Shown piece by piece: positions 17,983 through 25,179 of a DNA stretch of 34,593 nucleotides. The translations under genes and the position numbers were made by a program. Source of the stretch: Desulfuromonadaceae bacterium (lineage in GTDB: Bacteria; Desulfobacterota; Desulfuromonadia; Geobacterales; Pseudopelobacteraceae); NCBI GenBank assembly GCA_028712665.1, contig JAQTRC010000031.1, forward strand, positions 1 to 34,593, written 5' to 3'. The notes beneath the pieces are model-generated. The model was not told the DNA's origin. It worked only from the letters and a program-made list of their open reading frames with translations, and searched no databases. Each line of letters begins with the position of its first letter. Within the stretch, counting starts at the first letter, position 1.

Positions 17983-18531
17983 CTAGCCTTTGAAGTTTCG
18001 ATGTGTCTTATCGACAGTGCGGTTGAATACATCATCAGTCATAGAGAAATATTGAATTGCAGTTACTAAAGCAAGAATAGCGGGAATAAATGTCCAGCAG
18101 AATAAAATATTAAAAATACCTGCAACGGGGCGGCCAAGATAGAAATGGTGCACGCCTATTCCTCCGAGAAGGAGAGCAAGAAGCCCTGCTGTAGAGCGCC
18201 TGCTTGGCTGGTTAACCATAAAAACAGGACTTGAGTTCAATGTGTTGTTTCTTTCAATTTTATCAAAGGTCAAGCCGCAAGAGCAGGTACCTTCACCGTC
18301 CAAGGAATAACCCGTGTCGGTTTTGCGCGCAGTAGTTTTATTGATTATTGACGACTTGTAGCATTTTGGACATTTTACGCAGATACATACACCATCTTCC
18401 GAGTCCCAAATCATAGCAGGTGATTCATTGGTTATTTGTTTATTGTCCTTGATTGGAAAGCCACACTTTGGGCAGCTTATGGCTCGATCAGAGATCTCTT
18501 GAAAACATTCAGGGCATGGTATAAGTGGCAC
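17983..18531 (-). CDS. Zinc-ribbon and TM2-domain membrane protein
   Basis: This 182-residue protein opens with a zinc ribbon (C6, C9, C20, C23: CPEC and CPKCG). A second cysteine cluster follows (C49, C51, C54, C57, C83, C85), suggesting another metal-binding ribbon. The C-terminal third is a TM2 domain with two hydrophobic helices and the family motif GGIGVHHFYLGRPVAGI (123-139). TM2 proteins are small membrane proteins of unclear function. The start is a GTG at 18531 with an excellent GGAGGT site about 6 bases upstream. The gene before it ends 10 bases away, so the two are almost certainly co-transcribed. Metal binding is inferred from the cysteine spacing. Confidence 0.78.
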   Translation of the reverse strand: MPLIPCPECFQEISDRAISCPKCGFPIKDNKQITNESPAMIWDSEDGVCICVKCPKCYKSSIINKTTARKTDTGYSLDGEGTCSCGLTFDKIERNNTLNSSPVFMVNQPSRRSTAGLLALLLGGIGVHHFYLGRPVAGIFNILFCWTFIPAILALVTAIQYFSMTDDVFNRTVDKTHRNFKG

Positions 18532-18541
18532 GTTTACCTCC

Positions 18542-19360
18542 TCAAGAAAATTGTGTAATGATTCGGTGGTTCAACGCGATCTCGCTCCTTGCTTGCGCGG
18601 CGCGTACAGCTTGGCTTTCCTGCTGAGCTTGTTCCCGAATTTCTCGACGTAAATTCTCCACTTCATTTAACAACAGTGTCCTTCTCTTTACAGCGTCATT
18701 AACCTTTGCCTTGAGCTCATCAGGTATCTTCATTTCGGCGCTCGAAATTTTGTTGTGAGCAGCAGTTACAGCATCACATGATGAAAGTGATGATTGAGTC
18801 TCACTTAATTGAGATTGGGCAAGCTGTTTCTTTTCGTATGCTGCTTTGAATGCCATAAACTCACTTTCGTAGTCCTGCTCCTGAGCCCCACAAAGAAATT
18901 CGTCGAATTTTTCCACAAGTTGATTTACTTCGTTATATCCAGGATATGAATAGACGTGCAAAGTGAATGGCTTAGTTCCATAAAAGTTAATGAAGTGACG
19001 TTCCGAATGCATCGATTTGGAGTTCCCCCGATATCGTAAATCAGGGCCACCATCTCCGCGTTGAAATTTCCACGAGGTGTGATGAGGAAACGCGGCGTTC
19101 GTAATCGTTGTTCGTTCTGACCCTGCGGCCCGAATTCCACTGTAACTTTCATATGGAATTTCCTTAGGGTGATAGAAGTGCCTCCCGTCGAAGTGTAAGC
19201 GTTCGCAATCTTTTTTTGAAATCCCGAAAGCTTGTTGGAGAAACTCATGACGTGAGGCTGACGATTCTGATGAGAAAACACGTTCGCCAGGGTTTTTATT
19301 CAGCACTGTCAGAAAAAACACTACTCCGCCGATTACGGCAATGATTAGAAAAAGGGTCAC
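18542..19360 (-). CDS. Unknown membrane-anchored coiled-coil protein
   Basis: A 272-residue protein starts at GTG 19360 with AAGGAT upstream. An N-terminal transmembrane anchor (about 2-20) precedes a soluble region of mixed strands (about 45-160: HFDGRHFYHPKEIPYESYSGI and, later, FYGTKPFTLHVYSYPGYNEV) that resembles PH-like phospholipid/protein-binding folds. Then comes a long charged helical segment rich in Q, E, A and K (about 165-262), probably a coiled coil. It is 10 bases upstream of the zinc-ribbon/TM2 gene, so the two may form a membrane complex. I recognise no catalytic motif, and the PH-like reading is only a guess from pattern. Confidence 0.65.
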   Translation of the reverse strand: MTLFLIIAVIGGVVFFLTVLNKNPGERVFSSESSASRHEFLQQAFGISKKDCERLHFDGRHFYHPKEIPYESYSGIRAAGSERTTITNAAFPHHTSWKFQRGDGGPDLRYRGNSKSMHSERHFINFYGTKPFTLHVYSYPGYNEVNQLVEKFDEFLCGAQEQDYESEFMAFKAAYEKKQLAQSQLSETQSSLSSCDAVTAAHNKISSAEMKIPDELKAKVNDAVKRRTLLLNEVENLRREIREQAQQESQAVRAAQARSEIALNHRIITQFS

Positions 19361-19474
19361 TATGTTTATCCTTGTTCACGGGTTGTGAGCAATTAAAGGG
19401 GCCGGCAAAACTTTTTCCACTGAAAAATAACCTGTCCACTTTAAGTGCGATGGCTAGGCTCTTATGTAATAAAA

Positions 19475-19915
19475 TCACTTCTTTATCACTGCAATGAGGC
19501 CAGTTACTATGCCAATTATTCCAGTGAGAGCTGCAATTAATGGAATAAGGAGGTCACGACGTTCTTTTGCTTCTGCCCGTATAGAAGACCTAAGAGCCGA
19601 AATCCCAGCGTTTGTCAGAACAAATCTTTCGCTTATTTTGTTACATTGCTCCCACATTCCTTCATCTTTACGAGGCGGAATGGATATAAAATGTTTCGTT
19701 GCCTTTGAAACTAAGTATGTTGTAACAAGAATAGAAATATCTTCATTTATCATGTCCTCTTCATACCATGCCTCATATTCTAATGAGCTAATTTCCTTGG
19801 CATTCTTACCATCCTTACGGGCCGAGGTGACATGTTTAGCGTAGGCCGCGCGAACCTTTTGCTTTTGTTTAAAAAGACGCCGCAGAGCTATTCTGTATTT
19901 TGCATAATCGATCAT
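19475..19915 (-). CDS. Unknown small protein with a C-terminal transmembrane anchor
   Basis: The 146-residue product starts at ATG 19915 (AGAGAG upstream). It is highly charged and helical for most of its length (YRIALRRLFKQKQKVRAAYA at the start) and ends with a single transmembrane helix (about 122-142, LLIPLIAALTGIIGIVTGLI) and a lysine pair. This tail-anchored layout puts the soluble part in the cytoplasm. It has no motif I can name. It is the first gene of the small-gene run and sits just downstream of a perfect 14-bp palindrome. Composition is A/T-rich. It is likely real, given length, ribosome site and clean topology. Confidence 0.62.
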   Translation of the reverse strand: MIDYAKYRIALRRLFKQKQKVRAAYAKHVTSARKDGKNAKEISSLEYEAWYEEDMINEDISILVTTYLVSKATKHFISIPPRKDEGMWEQCNKISERFVLTNAGISALRSSIRAEAKERRDLLIPLIAALTGIIGIVTGLIAVIKK

Positions 19916-19944
19916 AGTCTCTCTTATTGTTCAACTCGTTGTTG

Positions 19945-19976
19945 ACCGGTTCACGCGCGCATGCGCGTGAACCGGT
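19945..19976. repeat. Perfect 14-bp inverted repeat with a 4-base loop
   Basis: ACCGGTTCACGCGC and its exact reverse complement flank GCAT. The stem is G/C-rich in an A/T-rich setting and lies about 30 bases upstream of ATG 19915 and 85 bases after the ATPase stop. No T-run follows on either strand within a few bases, so it is not a classical terminator. It might be a site-specific recombination, replication or protein-binding structure. Confidence 0.9.
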
Positions 19977-20060
19977 GATCTTCCCAAACGGAACATTTAT
20001 CCAGTCGTAAAATGCTACTTTGGAGAAATTAACTCTATCTGGACGTAGTTTGGTTGCAGC

Positions 20061-21251
20061 CTACCCCTTCCCCTCAAACTCCGGTATCGCCCGCCGCATG
20101 AATTCATCAAACAGAGGAACTGTAAACGCCATGTCGCCGTGGGTCGGGCTATAGATCATACCCTTTTTGATCAGCTTGGCCCGGACAGGTCCAAGACTGT
20201 TGATCTTGACTCCAAGAACAACAGCAATATCTCCGGAGCGCTGAGAACCCGGCCCCAGATGAGCCATTGCTCGCAGATAATTCTTTTCACTGGGTGTAAG
20301 CCGATCAAACCGTACACGGAAGAAGTTGGCATCCAGGCGAGGTATGACCTTGATTGTCGCGGACTGAACATGCTGCAAGGTAATCGGAGAGTGGTCAGCA
20401 TGATTCCAGGCCTGGTATCCCCACTCCTGAATGAAGTAGGGATAACCTTGTGTCAAGCGGAAAATCTCCTGAAGAGCTGTATCTTCAAACTCCACTCCAA
20501 CCGCTTTAACCGGATCCCGAAGCGCTTTGACTGCATCGCTTTCCGACAGAGGCCCGATATCAGGAAAGCTGAAAAGTCGCTCGGCGTAAGATTTCGATTC
20601 ACCTGCCAATCCCGGAAGAATCGGCAGACCGGCTCCCAGCAGAACCAACGGCAACTGACGCTGCTGCATCTTGTGCATTGCCATGATCAGTGCACTCAGC
20701 TCTGACTGATTGAAATACTGAATTTCGTCAATAAGAATAGCTACAGGAGTTTTGCGCTCATCGGCAGCTTCAGCCAGCGCCATGAGAAGATTTGGAAGGT
20801 CAACTTCCAGGTCTCCACTATCCGCAGTTCCTTGCTCCGGATCTATATCCAGACCGAATTCCACATCGCCAACTGTAACTTTGACCGAGCCTATAAAACT
20901 TTTTAGAACCGCCAGTCCCCGCCGAACCTTATCACCGGCTCCGGCCATCCGGTTCAAGTCAAAGAGTAATTGTCGAAGGTGCGGCGCCAACAACACCGCC
21001 AACGGCTTATCTTCGTGGGCTTCGATCAGAATGGAACGATAACCGCCTTGTTGCGCTATCCTTTCCATTTCGTTCAGCAGTACAGTTTTGCCAACGCCAC
21101 GAAGTCCGGTAAGGAGAATACTTTTTTCAGGTCGCCTGGCCCGTACCCGACCTAAAAGTATCCGTGTTTGCTCAAGGATTTCGTCGCGACCGACCAGCTC
21201 CGGCGGTGGAGAACCTGCGCCCGGCGAAAAGGGATTTTGTATTGGATCCAT
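20061..21251 (-). CDS. Stand-alone AAA-type ATPase with helical C-terminal domain
   Basis: This 396-residue cytoplasmic ATPase belongs to the AAA_16/COG1672-like group. It has an N-terminal NPFSPGAGSPPPELVGRD segment, Walker A GLRGVGKT (49-56), Walker B ILIDE with D175/E176, sensor region VLLGAGLP, and a C-terminal winged-helix-like part (LTPSEKNYLRAMAHL and, later, LIKKGMIYSPTHGDMAFTVP). Members are widespread, usually single genes, and their job is unknown; some relatives are signalling or defence ATPases. The start has GAGGA at good spacing. It is transcribed divergently from valS across an A/T-rich gap of about 210 bases with candidate promoters on both strands. It borders the accessory island, so it could belong to it or to the core. 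Confidence 0.82.
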   Translation of the reverse strand: MDPIQNPFSPGAGSPPPELVGRDEILEQTRILLGRVRARRPEKSILLTGLRGVGKTVLLNEMERIAQQGGYRSILIEAHEDKPLAVLLAPHLRQLLFDLNRMAGAGDKVRRGLAVLKSFIGSVKVTVGDVEFGLDIDPEQGTADSGDLEVDLPNLLMALAEAADERKTPVAILIDEIQYFNQSELSALIMAMHKMQQRQLPLVLLGAGLPILPGLAGESKSYAERLFSFPDIGPLSESDAVKALRDPVKAVGVEFEDTALQEIFRLTQGYPYFIQEWGYQAWNHADHSPITLQHVQSATIKVIPRLDANFFRVRFDRLTPSEKNYLRAMAHLGPGSQRSGDIAVVLGVKINSLGPVRAKLIKKGMIYSPTHGDMAFTVPLFDEFMRRAIPEFEGKG

Positions 21252-21295
21252 ACTGTCCTCGTTATATTGAACTGATTGGTTGACACGTTTATAAC

Positions 21296-21324
21296 AAAAT
21301 ATACCCGTTTATATCTCATTTCAA
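21296..21324 (-). promoter_or_regulatory. Candidate promoter of the AAA ATPase gene
   Basis: Minus-strand TTGAAA (21319-21324), a 17-base spacer and TATTTT (21296-21301) lie about 45 bases before ATG 21251. The area is very A/T-rich, so chance matches are likely. Confidence 0.35.
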
Positions 21325-21395
21325 GTATAAATATGTATAAATTGTTATAGGAGTCAGCATATGTTATGCCACGATACAAGAGTACAAGAGCGCGC

Positions 21396-21425
21396 TTGAC
21401 CTGAATCAGCCAACAGTAGTATATG
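21396..21425 (+). promoter_or_regulatory. Candidate sigma70 promoter of valS
   Basis: TTGACC (21396-21401), an 18-base spacer and TATATG (21420-21425) lie about 35 bases before the valS ATG. The short leader leaves no room for a T-box. Confidence 0.45.
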
Positions 21426-21461
21426 GTAAGGCTCAGTATATTAATAAAAAAGGATTTTTGC

Positions 21462-24164
21462 ATGACAAAAGAACTCGCCAAAGGTTATGAACCGCACGAC
21501 GTTGAAAAGAGATGGTACGCCGAATGGGAAGCAAAGGGGTATTTCCGCGCCTCCGCTCCTTCGGATAAAAAGCCGTACTCGATAGTCATCCCGCCCCCCA
21601 ACGTAACGGGCGCCCTGCATATGGGACATGCCCTCAACAACACTTTGCAGGATATCCTCTGCCGCTGGAAGCGTATGCAGGGGTATAACGTTCTCTGGAT
21701 GCCGGGTACCGACCATGCCGGCATCGCCACCCAGAATGTGGTCGAGCGGCAGTTGTCCGTCGAAGGGAAGGACCGCCATGATCTTGGGCGCGAAGATTTC
21801 ATCGAGCGGGTCTGGAAGTGGAAGGCTGAGTCGGGGGGGCAGATCATCGGACAGTTGAAGCGCCTCGGTGCATCCTGTGATTGGGAGCGCGAACGCTTCA
21901 CAATGGATGAGGGGTTATCCAGGGCCGTGCGTACCGTCTTCGTTAAATTATTCGAGGATGGCCTGATCTACCGGGACAACCGCCTGATCAACTGGTGCCC
22001 TCGCTGCCACACCGCCCTGTCGGATATCGAGGTCGAGCATGAAGATAAGAAGGGACACCTCTGGCATATCCGCTATCCGGTGGTTGGCCAGCCGGGACGA
22101 TTCGTGACAGTGGCGACAACCAGGCCGGAAACCATGCTGGGCGACACCGCCGTGGCGGTACATCCGGAAGATGAACGATACAGCGACCTGGTTGGTCATA
22201 AGGTTCTCCTTCCGCTACTTAACCGCGAAATCCCGGTCGTGGCCGATGACTATGTGGATCGCGAATTCGGCACCGGAGTGGTCAAGATCACGCCGGCCCA
22301 CGATTTCAACGACTTCGAGGTCGGACTCCGCCACGCTCTGGACAAGATCAACGTCCTGGACGAGTCCGGCATTATTAACGCTGCCGGGCACCAGTACGAG
22401 GGACTGGACCGCTTCGTCGCCCGCAGCCGCATAGTGGCCGAACTGGAGGCTGCCGGCCTGCTGGAAAAGATCGACGACCATGCCATGTCCGTGGGAGGCT
22501 GTTACCGCTGTAAAACCGTGGTCGAGCCGTACCTCTCCCTGCAATGGTATGTCAAGGTCGCGCCTCTGGCCGAGCGCGCTCTGGCCGCCGTTAAGGAAGG
22601 AAAAACCCGAATCCTTCCCAAACAGTGGGAAAACACCTATTACGACTGGATGGAGAACATCCGCGACTGGTGCATCTCCCGCCAGATTTGGTGGGGGCAC
22701 CGGATCCCGGCCTGGTTCTGCGACCATTGCGACGGCGTTACCGTCTCCATGGAGATCCCGACCAAATGCAGCAAATGCGGCAGCGACGAGATCCGCCAGG
22801 AGACCGACGTGCTGGACACCTGGTTCTCGTCGGCCCTCTGGCCCTTCTCCACGATGGGGTGGCCGGAGCAGACCTCTGAATTGAAAACGTTCTATCCGAC
22901 CAGCTGTCTTGTTACCGGATTCGACATCCTCTTTTTCTGGGTAGCCCGCATGATGATGATGGGGCTGCACTTCATGGATGAGGTGCCTTTCAGGGACGTC
23001 TACATCCATGCTCTGGTGCGCGATGCCCAGGGGCAGAAGATGTCCAAATCGAAAGGGAATGTTATCGACCCGCTGACGACCATCGACCAGTACGGCACCG
23101 ACGCATTCCGCTTCACGCTGGCCGCATTTGCCGCCCAGGGACGTGACATCAAGCTGGCTGAAGAGCGCATTGCCGGATACCGGAACTTCTGCAACAAAGT
23201 CTGGAACGCGGCCAGATTCACCCTGATGAACCTTGAAGGGTTTGATCCTGAAAAACTCAGCCTCGACAAAATGGAGCTCTGCCAGGGGGAGAAGTGGATC
23301 CTGCACCGCCTGAATGAGACCATCCGCACGGTAGATGAAACCTTGACCGGTTACCGCTACAACGAAAGCGCTATGGCGCTCTACCAGTTCACCTGGAGCG
23401 AATTTTGCGACTGGTATCTGGAGTTGTCAAAGCAGGATCTTTACAACGGCACACCGGAGCGCAAACAGACAGTCCAATATGTACTCTGGTACACGCTTGA
23501 AAAACTGCTGCGGCTCCTGCACCCCTTCATGCCGTTCATCACCGAAGAGATCTGGCAGGCGTTGCCGGCGACCGTAAGGGCGCCGTTTGCCGCGCCCGAT
23601 GGGGCAGAGCAAGCGACGCCACTACAAACCATCATGCTGGCTGAATATCCCGAATATTGCGAGCATCTCTCTTTCCCCGATGCCGCCGCCGAAATGGAAA
23701 GGGTCATGGCGGTCATCGGAGGCATACGCAACATCCGCGGCGAGATGGAGGTGCCTCCATCGAAACAGATCGCCGTTATCCTCTCCTGCGGCAGCGAGGA
23801 GAGTTTGAGACTCATGAAACACAATGAAGGCTCCATGATTGCGCTGGCGCGCTTATCCGATCTGGCCATAGGTCAGGGGATTGAAAAACCGGAAGACGCC
23901 TCAATTCAAGTGGCAGGCGATGTCCGGATATATGTGCCATTGAGGGGGCTGGTAGATGTGGCGGCCGAAGAGGAGCGCCTGTTGAAAGAGATCGGCAAGA
24001 TCGAAAAAGAGATCGAAATGTTCTCAAAAAAGCTGGAGAGCCCGGCCTTCGTGGACCGCGCTCCTGCCGGGATTGTCGACAAGGAGCGTCAAAAACTGGC
24101 GGATGTAACCGGCAAGAAGCTGGTTTTGGAAGAGAGTTTGGATAAGATCAGAAAGCTCAAGTAG
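21462..24164 (+). CDS. valS: Valyl-tRNA synthetase
   Basis: This 900-residue class I synthetase charges tRNA-Val. It has the HIGH-type signature HMGH (53-56) in PPPNVTGALHMGH, the editing domain, the WCISRQIWWGHRIPAW segment, KMSKS (526-530), an anticodon-binding domain (about 600-790) and the C-terminal coiled-coil arm rich in E and K that marks ValRS. Length is in the normal bacterial range. ATG 21462 has AAGGA at 9 bases; an upstream in-frame ATG at 21423 overlaps the candidate -10 box and is unlikely. nadK begins 7 bases after the stop, suggesting co-transcription. Confidence 0.98.
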   Translation: MTKELAKGYEPHDVEKRWYAEWEAKGYFRASAPSDKKPYSIVIPPPNVTGALHMGHALNNTLQDILCRWKRMQGYNVLWMPGTDHAGIATQNVVERQLSVEGKDRHDLGREDFIERVWKWKAESGGQIIGQLKRLGASCDWERERFTMDEGLSRAVRTVFVKLFEDGLIYRDNRLINWCPRCHTALSDIEVEHEDKKGHLWHIRYPVVGQPGRFVTVATTRPETMLGDTAVAVHPEDERYSDLVGHKVLLPLLNREIPVVADDYVDREFGTGVVKITPAHDFNDFEVGLRHALDKINVLDESGIINAAGHQYEGLDRFVARSRIVAELEAAGLLEKIDDHAMSVGGCYRCKTVVEPYLSLQWYVKVAPLAERALAAVKEGKTRILPKQWENTYYDWMENIRDWCISRQIWWGHRIPAWFCDHCDGVTVSMEIPTKCSKCGSDEIRQETDVLDTWFSSALWPFSTMGWPEQTSELKTFYPTSCLVTGFDILFFWVARMMMMGLHFMDEVPFRDVYIHALVRDAQGQKMSKSKGNVIDPLTTIDQYGTDAFRFTLAAFAAQGRDIKLAEERIAGYRNFCNKVWNAARFTLMNLEGFDPEKLSLDKMELCQGEKWILHRLNETIRTVDETLTGYRYNESAMALYQFTWSEFCDWYLELSKQDLYNGTPERKQTVQYVLWYTLEKLLRLLHPFMPFITEEIWQALPATVRAPFAAPDGAEQATPLQTIMLAEYPEYCEHLSFPDAAAEMERVMAVIGGIRNIRGEMEVPPSKQIAVILSCGSEESLRLMKHNEGSMIALARLSDLAIGQGIEKPEDASIQVAGDVRIYVPLRGLVDVAAEEERLLKEIGKIEKEIEMFSKKLESPAFVDRAPAGIVDKERQKLADVTGKKLVLEESLDKIRKLK

Positions 24165-24171
24165 GTACGGC

Positions 24172-25035
24172 ATGCAAATCCAGAACGTAGCAATATTCGC
24201 CAAAATGCACGATCCCCGCTGCCAGGGGATCGCCAGCGACCTGATACAGTGGCTTGAAGCCAGAGATCGTCTACCCCTCGTGGAACCAAGTCTTGCCAGA
24301 TTGATCGGCCATCCTGACAAGGTAACCGAGGAAGAGATTCGCGATCAGGCCGAACTGGTGGTCGTGCTGGGGGGGGATGGCACGTTGATCTCTGTAGCGC
24401 GCCTCTTCAATGATCGGGATGTTCCGATCCTCGGGGTCAATCTGGGCAGCCTCGGTTTTCTGACCGAGATCACCGTCGAGGAGCTCTATCCCCGCCTGGA
24501 ACTCTGCCTGCAGAGCGCCCCCCGCGTTTCCGCGAGGATGATGCTTATGGTTACGCTGCTGCGGGAGCGCAAACCAAGCGAGATCCACCACGTATTGAAC
24601 GATGTCGTCATCAACAAGGGAGCCTTGGCCCGTATCGTTGATCTGGAAACAAGAATCAACAGAAAGTTTCTGACAACCTACAAGGCCGACGGCCTGATCG
24701 TAGCTACACCGACAGGCTCCACCGGCTATTCCCTGTCGGCCGGAGGCCCGATCATTCAGCCGCAGATGAGTTGCATCGTTATCACCCCGATCTGTCCACA
24801 CACCCTGACCAACCGCCCGATTGTCGTCACCGATGAATCGATCATCTCCGTCACGATAACCTCCTCCTTTGACGAAAAGGTTTACCTGACCCTCGACGGA
24901 CAGGTCGGAATCGAATTGCAGGAGGGGGATTCGGTAGAGGTGCGCAAGGCTCTCAATAAAACCTCGCTGGTCATGTCACGCAGCCGTGACTACTTCGAAC
25001 TTCTGAGGACCAAGTTAAAGTGGGGAGAACGTTGA
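24172..25035 (+). CDS. nadK: NAD kinase
   Basis: This 287-residue enzyme phosphorylates NAD to NADP. Motifs are GGDGT (67-71), LGSLGFL (91-97), the NDVVI region (143-147) and TPTGSTGYSLSAGGP (179-193). It starts 7 bases after valS, with only a weak ribosome site, so its translation is probably coupled to valS. A run of eight Gs (24369-24376) encodes part of GGDG in frame. The stop is followed almost immediately by heptamer repeats, and then recN. The nadK-recN pairing is common in bacteria. Confidence 0.97.
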   Translation: MQIQNVAIFAKMHDPRCQGIASDLIQWLEARDRLPLVEPSLARLIGHPDKVTEEEIRDQAELVVVLGGDGTLISVARLFNDRDVPILGVNLGSLGFLTEITVEELYPRLELCLQSAPRVSARMMLMVTLLRERKPSEIHHVLNDVVINKGALARIVDLETRINRKFLTTYKADGLIVATPTGSTGYSLSAGGPIIQPQMSCIVITPICPHTLTNRPIVVTDESIISVTITSSFDEKVYLTLDGQVGIELQEGDSVEVRKALNKTSLVMSRSRDYFELLRTKLKWGER

Positions 25036-25043
25036 AAATCCGG

Positions 25044-25085
25044 TTCAACGTTCAATGTTCAATGTTCAATGTTCAATGTTCAATG
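25044..25085. repeat. Heptanucleotide tandem repeat, TTCAACG then five TTCAATG
   Basis: Six 7-base units run without interruption from 25044 to 25085: one TTCAACG and five perfect TTCAATG. The array starts 9 bases after the nadK stop. Unit length and sequence are close to the TTCAACC array at 1448-1489, which also has six copies. Confidence 0.97.
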
Positions 25086-25120
25086 TTGAAACTCACGTGC
25101 CAGAACTCAATTTTGTTAAC

Positions 25121-25169
25121 CTCGAACCTTGAACCTTCAGCCCCGAACCTCGAACCTCGAACCTTGAAC
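25121..25169. repeat. Heptanucleotide tandem repeat, seven variant units
   Basis: Seven in-phase 7-base units run from 25121 to 25169: CTCGAAC three times, CTTGAAC twice, CCCGAAC once and CTTCAGC once. The array stops 10 bases before the recN ATG, where a Shine-Dalgarno site would normally be; only a weak GAGAA is left. Confidence 0.93.
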
Positions 25170-25179
25170 TGAGAATCTT

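Noticed and set aside
21252..21461. A T-box or other leader riboswitch before valS
   Set aside because: The candidate promoter leaves a leader of only about 30 bases, and no T-box core or specifier structure was recognised.
22215..23306. A 363-codon open frame on the minus strand within valS
   Set aside because: valS is complete with HMGH and KMSKS motifs; the antisense product has no recognisable family.
24369..24376. Eight-base G/C runs in nadK, the mutase gene (15653-15660) and mvhA (32979-32986) as phase-variation switches
   Set aside because: In nadK the run encodes the essential GGDG motif and all three genes read in frame; core metabolic genes are poor candidates for switching.
25044..25169. 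CRISPR-like repetition between nadK and recN
   Set aside because: The units are 7 bases long, directly adjacent and without spacers, so this is a tandem heptamer repeat.
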